NCBI RefSeq assembly: GCF_000293885.2
Contig: NZ_CP010945.1
Span: forward strand, 6,220,001 to 6,284,000
Direction of reading: 5' to 3'
Length of the DNA: 64,000 nucleotides
DNA from: Pseudomonas fluorescens NCIMB 11764
GTDB lineage: Bacteria; Pseudomonadota; Gammaproteobacteria; Pseudomonadales; Pseudomonadaceae
How positions within the stretch are numbered: the first letter of the stretch is position 1; each line of letters starts with the position of its first letter. A program made the translations under genes and the position numbers. The notes under the pieces are model-generated. The model had not been told where the DNA came from. It did not search any database and saw nothing but the letters and a program-made list of their open reading frames with translations. Of this stretch, positions 18,845 through 27,598 are shown in pieces.

Positions 18845-19830
18845 GCTATGTCAGCGTCCAACATCTGCAGAAAAACTACGCCGGCACCACGGTGTTCAGC
18901 GACATCAACTGCGAAATCCAGAAGGGTGAATTCGTCACCCTCCTCGGCCCGTCCGGTTGTGGCAAATCCACGCTTCTGCGCTGCATTGCCGGCCTGACAT
19001 CGGTGGATGGCGGCAAGATCCTGCTCGATGGACACGATCTCGTACCACTGAGCCCGCAGAAGCGCGGGATCGGCATGGTATTCCAGAGCTATGCCCTGTT
19101 CCCCAATATGACCGTTGAGCAAAACGTCGCCTTCGGTTTGCGCATGCAAAAGGTCAACAGCGACGACAGCCAGAAGCGCGTTGCCGACGTGTTGAAACTG
19201 GTGGAGCTGAATGACTTTGCTGCGCGTTATCCCCATCAGTTGTCGGGGGGGCAATGCCAGCGTGTCGCCCTCGCCCGCTCATTGGTGACTCGCCCACGTC
19301 TGTTGTTGCTCGATGAACCGCTGTCAGCGCTCGATGCGCGCATTCGCAAGCACTTGCGCGAACAGATCCGTCAGATCCAGCGCGAACTCGGCCTGACCAC
19401 GATCTTCGTCACACACGATCAGGAAGAAGCGCTGACCATGTCTGACCGGATTTTCCTGATGAATCAGGGAAAGATCGTACAGAGCGGCGACGCCGAAACC
19501 CTGTACACCGCGCCCGTGGATGTTTTTGCCGCCGGTTTCATCGGTAACTACAACCTGCTGGACGCCGACAGCGCCACGAAACTGCTGCAACGACCGATCG
19601 CGCATCGCATCGCGATTCGCCCGGAAGCCATCGAACTGAGCCTGAACGGCGAACTCGATGCACAAATACGCAGCCACAGCCTGCTGGGGAACGTGATCCG
19701 CTACCGGGTCGAGGCCCGTGGCGTGGAACTGGTGGTGGATGTGCTCAACCGCTCGGCGGCCGATCTGCATCCCGATGGTCAGCGTCTGGCGCTTTCCATC
19801 GATCCGACGGCCCTGTGTAAGGTAGCCTGA
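18841..19830 (+). CDS. ABC transporter ATP-binding protein
   Basis: 329 residues. Walker A GPSGCGKST, Q-loop MVFQSYALFPN, signature LSGGQCQRVALARS, Walker B LLLLDEPLSALD, H-loop VTHDQEEA, then a C-terminal TOBE-like extension of the PotA/FbpC type. The ATG overlaps the permease 2 stop (ATGA). Energises uptake with the two permeases and the binding protein. Confidence 0.92.
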   Translation: MSYVSVQHLQKNYAGTTVFSDINCEIQKGEFVTLLGPSGCGKSTLLRCIAGLTSVDGGKILLDGHDLVPLSPQKRGIGMVFQSYALFPNMTVEQNVAFGLRMQKVNSDDSQKRVADVLKLVELNDFAARYPHQLSGGQCQRVALARSLVTRPRLLLLDEPLSALDARIRKHLREQIRQIQRELGLTTIFVTHDQEEALTMSDRIFLMNQGKIVQSGDAETLYTAPVDVFAAGFIGNYNLLDADSATKLLQRPIAHRIAIRPEAIELSLNGELDAQIRSHSLLGNVIRYRVEARGVELVVDVLNRSAADLHPDGQRLALSIDPTALCKVA

Positions 19831-19864
19831 TGCCTTTGCTGATGTTGAAGAGAGAACTGCACTG

Positions 19865-20518
19865 ATGGCCCTGGCAATTTTTGATCTGGACGAAACCCTG
19901 ATCCACGGCGACTGCGCCACCCTCTGGAGCGAGCAAATGGGCCGCCTGGGCTGGGTCGATCCCGAGTCGTTCATGCGGCAGAACAACGAATTGATGGACG
20001 CTTACAGCCACGGCAAGCTGCGCATGGAGGAATACATGACCTTCAGCCTCGAGCCGATGATCGGACGCACGCCGGAAGAGATCGACCATCTGGTGGGGCC
20101 GTGGGTGGAAGACTTCATCGAACCGATCATCTTCAGCGACGCCACCAAGGCCATCGCTGCGCACCGTAAGGCGGGTGACCGGATTCTGGTGATCTCGGCG
20201 TCGGGTACGCACCTGGTCAGGCCGATTGCCGATCGCTTGGGCATCGACGAGATTCTGGGTATCGAACTGGAGGTGCTGCATGGGGTTTACAGCGGCCACA
20301 CCGTTGGCACGCTGACCTACCGCGAAGGCAAGATCACGCGCTTGCTGGAATGGCTGGATGCGGAAGAGGAAAACCTGGAAGGCGCGAGTTTCTATTCGGA
20401 TTCACGCAATGATTTGCCGTTGTTGCTGAAAGTAGAATTCCCACACGTGGTGAACCCCGATCCGGTGTTGCTTGAGCACGCTGAAAAGGCTGGCTGGCCG
20501 ATCCATACCTGGAAATAA
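19865..20518 (+). CDS. HAD-IB family phosphatase (SerB/PSP-like)
   Basis: 217 residues. Motif I FDLDETLIHGDC (D7, D9), motif II in ILVISASGTH, motif III/IV in GASFYSDSRNDLPLL. The helical cap is of the phosphoserine-phosphatase type. It sits 34 bp after the ATPase gene as the last gene of the operon, and could dephosphorylate a product of the imported compound. Substrate unknown. Confidence 0.88.
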   Translation: MALAIFDLDETLIHGDCATLWSEQMGRLGWVDPESFMRQNNELMDAYSHGKLRMEEYMTFSLEPMIGRTPEEIDHLVGPWVEDFIEPIIFSDATKAIAAHRKAGDRILVISASGTHLVRPIADRLGIDEILGIELEVLHGVYSGHTVGTLTYREGKITRLLEWLDAEEENLEGASFYSDSRNDLPLLLKVEFPHVVNPDPVLLEHAEKAGWPIHTWK

Positions 20519-20521
20519 AAG

Positions 20522-20600
20522 CAAAAGATCGCAGCCCGCAGCAGCGCCTACACTTGAATGACGAACATCCTGTAGGAGCTGCCGAAGGCTGCGATCTTTT
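20522..20600. repeat. REPIN-type inverted repeat
   Basis: aaaagatcgcagcccgcagc... and ...gctgccgaaggctgcgatctttt form imperfect arms around a 20-bp centre. Lies between the convergent HAD and quinone-oxidoreductase genes and could also act as a bidirectional terminator. Confidence 0.85.
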
Positions 20601-20616
20601 CAAAGCATCCCCGATC

Positions 20617-21579
20617 TCAGGTCAGGCTTTCGTCGATCACCAGCACCAACTTCCCCGCCACCTTATTGGTCGCCAACTCGGCAAACGCCGCTTCCGCATC
20701 CTTGATCGGAAAAGTCTTCGCCAACTGCGGACTCAACCGCCCTTCGGCAAACAGCGGCCAGACATGCTGGCTCAAATCGCTGAACAGATCCGCCTTGAAC
20801 TGATCGTCACGACTGCGCAAAGTCGAACCCAGCAGCTGCACACGCTTGGCCAGCACCTGCGCCAGATCCAGCTTCGCTTCACGGCCACCCATCAAGCCGA
20901 TCAGCACCCAACGGCCATCGCGGGCCAGCAGTTTCAGGTTCAGTGCGGCGTAGTTACCGCCGACCGGGTCGAGAATCACATCGAACGGCCCCAGGTCGCT
21001 CAAGCTTTCAAGTTCGTCGGTGCGTACCGCGCCCCCTTGGGCACCCAGCGCTTCACAGTAAGCCAGCCGCTCGGCAGAACCGACGCTGACCCAGCACGGG
21101 CTACCGAACGCCTTGCACAACTGAATGGCGGCTGAACCGATTCCACTTGCTCCGGCGTGCAGCAGAACTTTCTCACCGGGCTTGAGCCCCGCCAGATGAA
21201 ATAAATTTAACCAAACGGTCGCATAGACTTCGGGTAGCGCTGCCGCCTCTACCAAGGACAATCCTTCGGGCACTGCCAGCACATGCCGTCCGTCGACAAC
21301 CACCTCTTCGGCCATCCCACCCCCGGCCAGCAAGGCGCAGACCCGATCACCCACCTGCCATGACGACCCCGGGCCGACCTCGCTGATCACCCCGGAACAC
21401 TCCAGACCCAGTACCTGACTGGCCCCCGGCGGTGGCGGGTAAAGTCCCGCCTTCTGTAACAAATCGGCGCGATTGAGGCCCGCTGCCGCCACCCGAATGC
21501 GAACTTGCCCTACATCACATGTAGGACTGGGCTCATCAAGCCACTCCACTTGACCTTCCACGCCTTGCAATGCTTTCAC
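20617..21579 (-). CDS. Zinc-independent NAD(P)H quinone oxidoreductase (MDR superfamily)
   Basis: 320 residues. N-terminal GroES-like domain, then the nucleotide-binding stretch LLHAGASGIGSAAIQLCKAFG. No zinc-ligand cysteine pattern, so of the quinone oxidoreductase/PIG3-like branch. GTG start at 21579, five bases after GGAGG. Divergent from prc. Confidence 0.87.
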   Translation of the reverse strand: MKALQGVEGQVEWLDEPSPTCDVGQVRIRVAAAGLNRADLLQKAGLYPPPPGASQVLGLECSGVISEVGPGSSWQVGDRVCALLAGGGMAEEVVVDGRHVLAVPEGLSLVEAAALPEVYATVWLNLFHLAGLKPGEKVLLHAGASGIGSAAIQLCKAFGSPCWVSVGSAERLAYCEALGAQGGAVRTDELESLSDLGPFDVILDPVGGNYAALNLKLLARDGRWVLIGLMGGREAKLDLAQVLAKRVQLLGSTLRSRDDQFKADLFSDLSQHVWPLFAEGRLSPQLAKTFPIKDAEAAFAELATNKVAGKLVLVIDESLT

Positions 21580-21605
21580 AGTGCCTCCATAGTGAGTCTG
21601 GACTG

Positions 21606-21633
21606 AGCCCGAAGCTGTATCGCCGGGCTTTTT
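21606..21633 (+). terminator. Terminator-like hairpin upstream of prc
   Basis: AGCCCG / CGGGCT with a 12-nt loop and then TTTTT. It lies between the divergent starts of the quinone oxidoreductase and prc and points towards prc, so it would act on a prc leader transcript or on read-through from upstream. The stem is short (6 bp). Confidence 0.4.
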
Positions 21634-21717
21634 GCATTATGCGACCGGCCCTTGTGGAACCGGCGACTTCAAAGACGGCCTAATATGCGTTATCAATTGT
21701 CCCCGCGTCGAATCAGC

Positions 21718-23799
21718 ATGAAGCATCTGTTCCCCAGCACCGCCCTCGCCCTATTTATTGGTATCGGCCTGATGCCGATGTCGAGCAATACGTTCGCAGC
21801 CAATAGTTGGGACAAGCTTCAGCCTGATCGTGACGAAGTGATCGCCAGCCTGAATGTCGTCGAGTTGCTCAAGCGCCACCACTACAGCAAGCCCCCGCTC
21901 GATGACGCACGCTCCGTGATCATCTACGACAGCTACCTCAAGCTGCTGGATCCGTCGCGCAGCTACTTCATGGCCAGCGACATTGCCGAATTCGACAAAT
22001 GGAAAACCCAGTTTGACGACTTCCTCAAAAGCGGCGACCTCAATGCCGGTTTCACCATCTACAAGCGCTACCTGGACCGCGTAAAAGCGCGTCTGGACTT
22101 TGCCCTTGCAGAGCTGAACAAGGGCGTCGACAAGATCGACTTCACCGCCAAGGAAACCTTGCTGATCGACCGCAAGGACGCTCCTTGGCTCAAGTCCACC
22201 GCAGAGCTCGACGACCTGTGGCGCAAACGCGTCAAGGACGAGGTTTTGCGGCAGAAGATCGCGGGCAAGGACTCCAAGCAGATCCAGGAAACCCTGACCA
22301 AGCGCTACAAGAACCAATTGGCACGTCTGGACCAGACCCGCGCGGAAGACATCTTCCAGGCCTACATCAACACTTTCGCCATGTCCTACGACCCGCACAC
22401 CAATTATCTGTCGCCGGATAACGCGGAAAACTTCGACATCAACATGAGCCTGTCCCTCGAGGGCATCGGCGCCGTGTTGCAGAGCGACAACGATCAGGTG
22501 AAAGTCGTGCGCCTGGTGCCTGCGGGCCCGGCCGACAAGACCAAGCAGGTCGCACCGGCCGACAAGATCATCGGCGTTGCCCAAGGCAACAAAGAGATGG
22601 TCGACGTGGTTGGCTGGCGCCTCGACGAAGTGGTCAAGCTGATCCGTGGTCCGAAAGGCACCGTGGTGCGACTGGAAGTCATCCCGGCCAGCAATGCGCC
22701 GAACGACCAGACCTCCAAGATCGTGCCGATCACCCGCGAAGCGGTGAAGCTTGAAGACCAGGCTGTCAAGAAGTCGGTCCTCAACCTGAAACAGGACGGC
22801 AAGGACTACAAGCTCGGCGTCATCGAGATACCGGCCTTCTACCTGGACTTCAAGGCCTTCCGTGCCGGCGATCCTGACTACAAGAGCACCACGCGCGACG
22901 TCAAGAAACTGCTGACCGAGCTGCAGAAGGACAAAGTCGACGGCGTGGTCATCGACCTGCGCAACAACGGCGGCGGTTCCCTGCAGGAAGCCACCGAGCT
23001 GACCAGCCTGTTCATCGACAAAGGTCCGACCGTTCTCGTGCGTAACGCCGACGGCCGGGTCGATGTGCTGGAAGATGAAAATCCGGGCGCGTTCTACAAA
23101 GGCCCGATGGCGTTGCTGGTCAACCGCTTGTCCGCCTCGGCTTCGGAGATTTTTGCCGGCGCCATGCAGGACTACCACCGCGCGCTGATCATTGGCGGCC
23201 AGACCTTCGGCAAAGGCACCGTGCAGACCATTCAGCCGCTGAACCATGGCGAACTGAAACTGACCCTGGCCAAGTTCTATCGGGTTTCCGGTCAGAGCAC
23301 GCAGCATCAAGGCGTTCTGCCGGACATCGATTACCCGTCGATCATCGACACCAAGGAAATCGGCGAAAGCGCCCTGCCGGAAGCCATGCCGTGGGACACC
23401 ATCCGCGCGGCGATCAAGCCGGCGAGCGATCCGTTCAAACCGTACATCACCCAGCTCAAATCCGAGCATGACGTGCGCACGGCCAAGGATGCGGAGTTCG
23501 TGTTCATCCGCGACAAACTCGCCCTGGCGCAGAAACTGATGGCGGAAAAAACCGTCAGCCTCAATGAAGCCGATCGTCGTGCACAACATACCGATATCGA
23601 AGCCAAGCAGCTGGTGATGGAAAATATCCGTCGCAAGGCCAAAGGCGAAGAGCCGCTCAAAGAGCTGAAGAAAGAGGACGAAGACGCACTCGCGGCCGAG
23701 CCGGACAAGACCAAGCCAGAAGACGATGCCTACCTGAGCGAGACGGGTCGGATTCTGTTGGACTACCTGAAACTCAATACCGCAGTCGCCAAGCACTGA
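21718..23799 (+). CDS. prc: Periplasmic tail-specific (carboxy-terminal processing) protease Prc
   Basis: 693 residues from the ATG at 21718; an in-frame ATG at 21685 would add 11. Signal peptide with cleavage near SSNTFA/AN (residue 27). Order: helical N-terminal domain, PDZ (about 230-330), S41 peptidase core with the nucleophilic Ser in RLSASASEIF and Lys in FGKGTVQ, then a DUF3340-type C-terminal region. Prc trims or degrades periplasmic proteins with non-polar C-termini; in P. aeruginosa the same gene (algO) degrades truncated MucA. Ends before a strong terminator. Confidence 0.95.
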   Translation: MKHLFPSTALALFIGIGLMPMSSNTFAANSWDKLQPDRDEVIASLNVVELLKRHHYSKPPLDDARSVIIYDSYLKLLDPSRSYFMASDIAEFDKWKTQFDDFLKSGDLNAGFTIYKRYLDRVKARLDFALAELNKGVDKIDFTAKETLLIDRKDAPWLKSTAELDDLWRKRVKDEVLRQKIAGKDSKQIQETLTKRYKNQLARLDQTRAEDIFQAYINTFAMSYDPHTNYLSPDNAENFDINMSLSLEGIGAVLQSDNDQVKVVRLVPAGPADKTKQVAPADKIIGVAQGNKEMVDVVGWRLDEVVKLIRGPKGTVVRLEVIPASNAPNDQTSKIVPITREAVKLEDQAVKKSVLNLKQDGKDYKLGVIEIPAFYLDFKAFRAGDPDYKSTTRDVKKLLTELQKDKVDGVVIDLRNNGGGSLQEATELTSLFIDKGPTVLVRNADGRVDVLEDENPGAFYKGPMALLVNRLSASASEIFAGAMQDYHRALIIGGQTFGKGTVQTIQPLNHGELKLTLAKFYRVSGQSTQHQGVLPDIDYPSIIDTKEIGESALPEAMPWDTIRAAIKPASDPFKPYITQLKSEHDVRTAKDAEFVFIRDKLALAQKLMAEKTVSLNEADRRAQHTDIEAKQLVMENIRRKAKGEEPLKELKKEDEDALAAEPDKTKPEDDAYLSETGRILLDYLKLNTAVAKH

Positions 23800-23880
23800 G
23801 TGGTGACAAGCAAGATGATGGCAATTTAATGCTGACGCTCCCGTAGCGTCATCAAACAGTCATCATTCTGTCGTGAAATA

Positions 23881-23929
23881 AAGGACTGGGAGCCTCTTTT
23901 TATCCAAGAGCGCTCCCAGTCCTTTTTTT
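23881..23929 (+). terminator. Rho-independent terminator after prc
   Basis: Long stem aaggactgggagc / gctcccagtcctt with a loop of about 20 nt and a T-run. It lies 82 bp after the prc stop and 17 bp before the next gene's ATG, so the next gene's promoter must lie within or upstream of the hairpin. Confidence 0.8.
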
Positions 23930-23945
23930 ATCGCCAGAGATCGCC

Positions 23946-25736
23946 ATGACCACTACCGAACAGCTGGGTGCGTTGAGTTCAATACTGACTCAAAGCGGTT
24001 TGCACAGCCTGTTCCAGCCAATCATTTCGCTCTCTGAACGACGAATTATCGGCTACGAAGCCCTCAGCCGCGGCCCCTCCAACAGCCCGTTGCACTCGCC
24101 TGTCGCCTTGTTCGCCGTCGCCCGCCAGGCCGGCCGTTTGAACGAGCTGGAAATTGCCTGTCGCGAGAGCGCTTGCCGACGGTTCAATGAACAGCAACTG
24201 CCCGGCAAACTGTTTCTCAACGTATCGCCGGAATCCCTGCTCGAAGCCGCCCACCAGCCGGGTCGAACCCTGCAACTGCTACAGGATTTCGGCATACCGC
24301 CCAGCCAGGTGATTATCGAACTCACCGAACAGACCCCGATCGATGATTTCCAGCTGCTGCAAAACGCGCTGCACCACTATCGGGCAATGGGTTTCTCCAT
24401 TGCACTGGATGATTTGGGGGCGGGTTATTCGAGCTTGCGCCTGTGGTCCGAGCTGCGGCCTGACTATGTGAAGATCGATCGGCACTTCATCGACGGTATT
24501 CATCAGGATGCACTCAAGCGCGAATTTGTCGGATCAATCATGCAAATCGCCAAAGCCTCCCGGGCGCAAGTGATTGCCGAAGGTATCGAACTGCCTGAGG
24601 AACTGGCCATATTGACCGATATGGGCGTCGATCTGGTCCAGGGCTATTTGCTCTGTCGGCCCCAGGAACATCCGCCCCGGGATGCTCGAAGCCTGATGCC
24701 CAAGCAGGACAGCTCCGCCGTGGCGCTGAATGACGAAGGCAGTGACCTCAGTGCCCTTTTGAAGGATCAGCCAGCGGTCGCGCGGGATACGCCGACCGCG
24801 ACGGTACTGGAAGCCTTCCGTCGCCAGGCCAACCTGAACTCGCTGGCGGTGCTCGACGAACACGGCCATCCCTGCGGCATCGTTCACAGGCATTCGCTCT
24901 CGGACGCCCTGCTCAAACCCTTTGCCACCGACCTGTTCGCCCGCAAGCCCATCAGCCGCTTGATGAACGATGACTTTCTCGCCGTCGAGATGAGCCAGTC
25001 GCTGCAACAGGTCAGCCGCCTGATCACCAGCCGCGCCCGACAACGCATTGAAGAAGACTTCATCATTACCCTGAACGGCGGGTATCTGGGGTTGGGTCGG
25101 GTGATCGACGTACTGAAGCTGATTACCGAACTGAAGATCCAGCAGGCCCGCTACGCCAATCCGCTGACCCTGCTACCGGGCAACGTACCGATCCAGCAGT
25201 GCCTGACGCGCCTGCTGCAACAGCAACGGGAATCGGTGATCTGCTATGTGGACATTGACAGTTTCAAGCCCTTCAACGACATCTACGGCTACGGTCGTGG
25301 GGATGAAGTCCTGCTGTGCCTGGCGCAATGCCTGAATGATCGCGTCGACCCTTCCCGCGACTTTGTCGGCCATATCGGCGGCGATGATTTCCTGCTGGTG
25401 CTCGGCCCGGAAGACTGGCGTAAACGCTTGAACCAGTTGCTCGACGATTTCCAGAGCCAGTGCCGGCGCTTCTACCGCAGTGAACATCTGGAGGCAGGCT
25501 GCTTCATCGCCCCGAACCGCCAGGGTGTGCGGCAGGAATTTGCGCTGCTGTCACTGTCGATCGGCGTGGTGCATTTACATCCACAGGCCTGTGGACAACT
25601 CGATGCGAGCCAGTTGGCGGAAATGGCGTCGCAGGCCAAGCATCACGCGAAGAATGTGCCGGGGTACAGCGTGCATGTGATTGACAGTTTGGCGCTGCCT
25701 GCGCGAGAGGATGAAGTGCTGATGGGGCAGCGATGA
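23946..25736 (+). CDS. EAL-CBS-GGDEF c-di-GMP signalling protein
   Basis: 596 residues, soluble. N-terminal EAL domain (about 20-240) with the catalytic set: YEALSRGP, LFLNVSP, ELTEQ, ALDDLGAGYSS, YVKIDR, IAEGIE, QGY. A paired CBS module (about 260-385) follows, then a C-terminal GGDEF domain (about 400-580) with DIDSFKPFNDIYGYGRGD and the signature variant GGDDF. The EAL half looks competent as a phosphodiesterase. The GGDDF half may be a weak cyclase or a GTP-sensing module, and CBS domains often bind adenosine nucleotides. The gene order prc then EAL-CBS-GGDEF is the one remembered for P. aeruginosa. Confidence 0.92.
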   Translation: MTTTEQLGALSSILTQSGLHSLFQPIISLSERRIIGYEALSRGPSNSPLHSPVALFAVARQAGRLNELEIACRESACRRFNEQQLPGKLFLNVSPESLLEAAHQPGRTLQLLQDFGIPPSQVIIELTEQTPIDDFQLLQNALHHYRAMGFSIALDDLGAGYSSLRLWSELRPDYVKIDRHFIDGIHQDALKREFVGSIMQIAKASRAQVIAEGIELPEELAILTDMGVDLVQGYLLCRPQEHPPRDARSLMPKQDSSAVALNDEGSDLSALLKDQPAVARDTPTATVLEAFRRQANLNSLAVLDEHGHPCGIVHRHSLSDALLKPFATDLFARKPISRLMNDDFLAVEMSQSLQQVSRLITSRARQRIEEDFIITLNGGYLGLGRVIDVLKLITELKIQQARYANPLTLLPGNVPIQQCLTRLLQQQRESVICYVDIDSFKPFNDIYGYGRGDEVLLCLAQCLNDRVDPSRDFVGHIGGDDFLLVLGPEDWRKRLNQLLDDFQSQCRRFYRSEHLEAGCFIAPNRQGVRQEFALLSLSIGVVHLHPQACGQLDASQLAEMASQAKHHAKNVPGYSVHVIDSLALPAREDEVLMGQR

Positions 25737-25746
25737 CTGGGCGTAA

Positions 25747-25843
25747 GCCTTCGCGGGCAAGCTCGCTCCCACAGGGTTTGGTGTCGAACGCAACATTCAC
25801 CATCGACACAAGAACTGTGGGAGCGTGGCTTGCCCGCGAAGGC
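25747..25843. repeat. REP pair (gcgggcaagctcgctcccaca family)
   Basis: Inverted arms gccttcgcgggcaagctcgc... (25747-25773) and ...gcttgcccgcgaaggc (25816-25843) around about 42 bp, between two convergent genes. Confidence 0.85.
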
Positions 25844-25878
25844 GTCAGACCGGCCGACTCAGATCAAGAGGTTCACCC

Positions 25879-26277
25879 TTAACCGCGAGACGCCAACTCT
25901 TTCAGCTTCATCTCAGCCAACGGATGCCCGGCCTTCGCGGCCATTTCCCAAAATCGCGCCGCTTCAACCGGATCCGGCGCCTTGCTCGCCGTCCCGGCCA
26001 GGCAGATCACGCCCACCTGATACGCCGCCTTGCCATCCCCCGCCAACGCCGCCAGGCGCAGCAAGCGAACGCCTTCCTCACGAGCCCCCAGGCCAACGCC
26101 GCGAAAGGCCAGGATGTGGCCATAGAAGCTTTGAGCACTGACGTCACCCAGATTGGCCATGCGTGCGAACTGGCCTTCGAGCCAGCGCCAGCCACGGGGC
26201 TGGCGCACGAACCATGTCCAATGAAACAACCTGCGGGCCAACCAGTAACCGGCTCGCGCCTTGAGCTTTAAAAACAC
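25879..26277 (-). CDS. Small Sel1-repeat protein
   Basis: 132 residues. At least two Sel1-like (TPR-related) repeats: GVRLLRLAALAGDGKAAYQVG and AARFWEMAAKAGHPLAEMKL, preceded by a basic, aromatic N-terminus. Such repeats are protein-interaction scaffolds. The GTG start at 26277 follows immediately after the stop of the upstream gene, so translation is coupled. Third gene of a compact three-gene unit. Confidence 0.8.
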   Translation of the reverse strand: MFLKLKARAGYWLARRLFHWTWFVRQPRGWRWLEGQFARMANLGDVSAQSFYGHILAFRGVGLGAREEGVRLLRLAALAGDGKAAYQVGVICLAGTASKAPDPVEAARFWEMAAKAGHPLAEMKLKELASRG

Positions 26278-26649
26278 TCAGGCTTCCGCCGATTCGGGGT
26301 ATTCGTATTCGAAGACTCGCACCACTTCCGAGGCATGCCACGAGGCGGCAGCAACACCATCGGACGGCCCGGAGAAACGCCCCAGGCGCTCGACACATTC
26401 GAAGAACCCAGTGCGCGGCAGGCGACTGGCGCCCTGACTGATCACCAGCGAGCTGCGCAATGGCTGCTCGGCCTTGGCGTCCAGTGCGGCCAGGTGTTCA
26501 AGGGCGGCGGTCAGGGTTTGCATTGCCGGCGTGGGCAATTGCAAACGCTCGAGCAGCGCTCGATAGGTCAATAAATGGCGCTGGCGGCGCGCCTGATCCA
26601 GCTCGCCCAGCAACCCGTCCCAATGTTGACGACTGATGCGTACGCTCAC
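26278..26649 (-). CDS. Conserved-looking protein of unknown function
   Basis: 123 residues from the GTG at 26649. Not recognised. It is mostly helical, with an Arg/Gln/Leu-rich first half (RRQRHLLTYRALLERLQLP) and a C-terminal part that looks like two strands (SSLVISQGASRLPRTGFFECVERL, VRVFEYEYPE). No signal peptide or membrane segment. The GTG overlaps the XRE stop (GTGA) with SD ggaggga inside that gene, a clear coupling signal. An in-frame GTG five codons upstream (26664) is less likely. Confidence 0.7.
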   Translation of the reverse strand: MSVRISRQHWDGLLGELDQARRQRHLLTYRALLERLQLPTPAMQTLTAALEHLAALDAKAEQPLRSSLVISQGASRLPRTGFFECVERLGRFSGPSDGVAAASWHASEVVRVFEYEYPESAEA

Positions 26650-26987
26650 GATTCTTCCCTCCACCCTGGCACCGTCAATTCCCAGGCCAGGCTGCGGCGA
26701 ATCGCAGCGTCGGGTTGACGCTCACCACTTTCGATCAAGGCCAGATAAGACGGGCTGATGCCTACCGTGCGGGCGAGCGCCTCAATGGCGATGCCCTTCC
26801 CTTCGCGCAAACTGCGTAGTTGATCCAGACCTGGAAGAATCTGGTCTGGTGCTGCGGCGTGACGCACTGGCGCGTCAGGTGCCGGTTGTTCATTGATGCC
26901 TGCTGCTTTCAGTAGAGCCTGATACTGAGCCCACGGCAGAACCGCATATTCGGGCTCGCCTTCGCGTGTGATTATCTGAATATCCAT
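26646..26987 (-). CDS. XRE-family HTH regulator with antitoxin-like N-terminus
   Basis: 113 residues. The C-terminal half is a Cro/CI helix-turn-helix (LRSLREGKGIAIEALARTVGISPSYLALIESGERQPD split across about 65-100). The N-terminus, MDIQIITREGEPEYAVLPWA, resembles the start of Phd/YefM-like antitoxin modules. A linker rich in Pro/Ala joins them. Start at 26987 with SD gggga. First gene of a unit with the unknown protein and the Sel1 protein. It could be an autoregulating repressor of that unit; no classical toxin partner is recognised. Confidence 0.8.
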   Translation of the reverse strand: MDIQIITREGEPEYAVLPWAQYQALLKAAGINEQPAPDAPVRHAAAPDQILPGLDQLRSLREGKGIAIEALARTVGISPSYLALIESGERQPDAAIRRSLAWELTVPGWREES

Positions 26988-27100
26988 GACTTCCCCGTAG
27001 GACAACGACACTTAGCGAGTCGGCGCTTTTCCCTAGAAGTGTAATCCTAACAGCGGCCAAGGTCGCGGGGGTATGAATATAGGGATGATCCTGAATCGGC

Positions 27101-27556
27101 TCAGTTTTTTTTCGGTCCCTGAAGCTGAAGTTGCTCCGGGGTGTCGGGCAGTCGCTCGACCACCGCGAGTTTTTCCGGCAACTGGCGGTTGCGCCATGCG
27201 CGGAAAGCATTGAGCTCGTCATCGAGGACTTTCATCAGCCAGGCGAGCACGGCGATATCATCGAGCATGCCAAACACCGGGATGAAATCCGGAATCGCAT
27301 CCACCGGGCTCAGGAAGTACATAAGGCCTGCCACCACCGAGATCAGCGCTTTCGGGCTGATGGCGCGGTACTCGCCACGCCAGTACGCCAGGCACAGCGC
27401 CTGCAGCAGGCGCAGGTCGTCTTTGAGCTTGCCCAATCGGTTGCCTTGGCTGGCGCCTTTGCTGGCCACCGCGAACAACAGCGTCGGCAATCGTCCGCGA
27501 GCGAGCAGGCGGCCGGCCAATGGCAGGAAACGAGCGAAATTCCAGGGTGCTTTCAT
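27101..27556 (-). CDS. YkvA-family (DUF1232) membrane protein
   Basis: 151 residues. The DUF1232 signature is visible as SVVAGLMYFLSPVDAIPDF followed by GMLDDIAVLAW, containing one or two membrane helices. Function of the family is unknown. The start is put at the second of two adjacent ATGs (27556), four bases from GGGAGG; 27559 is possible. A pair of inverted DnaA boxes lies 20 bp upstream of the start. Confidence 0.82.
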   Translation of the reverse strand: MKAPWNFARFLPLAGRLLARGRLPTLLFAVASKGASQGNRLGKLKDDLRLLQALCLAYWRGEYRAISPKALISVVAGLMYFLSPVDAIPDFIPVFGMLDDIAVLAWLMKVLDDELNAFRAWRNRQLPEKLAVVERLPDTPEQLQLQGPKKN

Positions 27557-27575
27557 CATTCCTCCCACTGAAATG

Positions 27576-27598
27576 TTATCCACACAAATTGTGGATAA
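27576..27598. promoter_or_regulatory. Inverted pair of consensus DnaA boxes
   Basis: TTATCCACA (27576-27584), spacer CAAAT, TGTGGATAA (27590-27598). Both are exact R1-type DnaA boxes. They sit in the 5' region of the ykvA-like gene, where DnaA binding would overlap its promoter or leader. No dnaA, rpmH, gidA or parAB genes are near, so it is not oriC. Confidence 0.6.

Noticed and set aside
21751..23796. A 681-codon open frame antisense to prc
   Set aside because: It mirrors the prc codons in a high-GC, third-position-biased gene and shows no recognisable domain. prc has signal peptide, PDZ and S41 motifs on the other strand.
27576..27598. DnaA boxes as part of a replication origin
   Set aside because: Only two boxes, no AT-rich unwinding region of typical size, and none of the usual origin-flanking genes.
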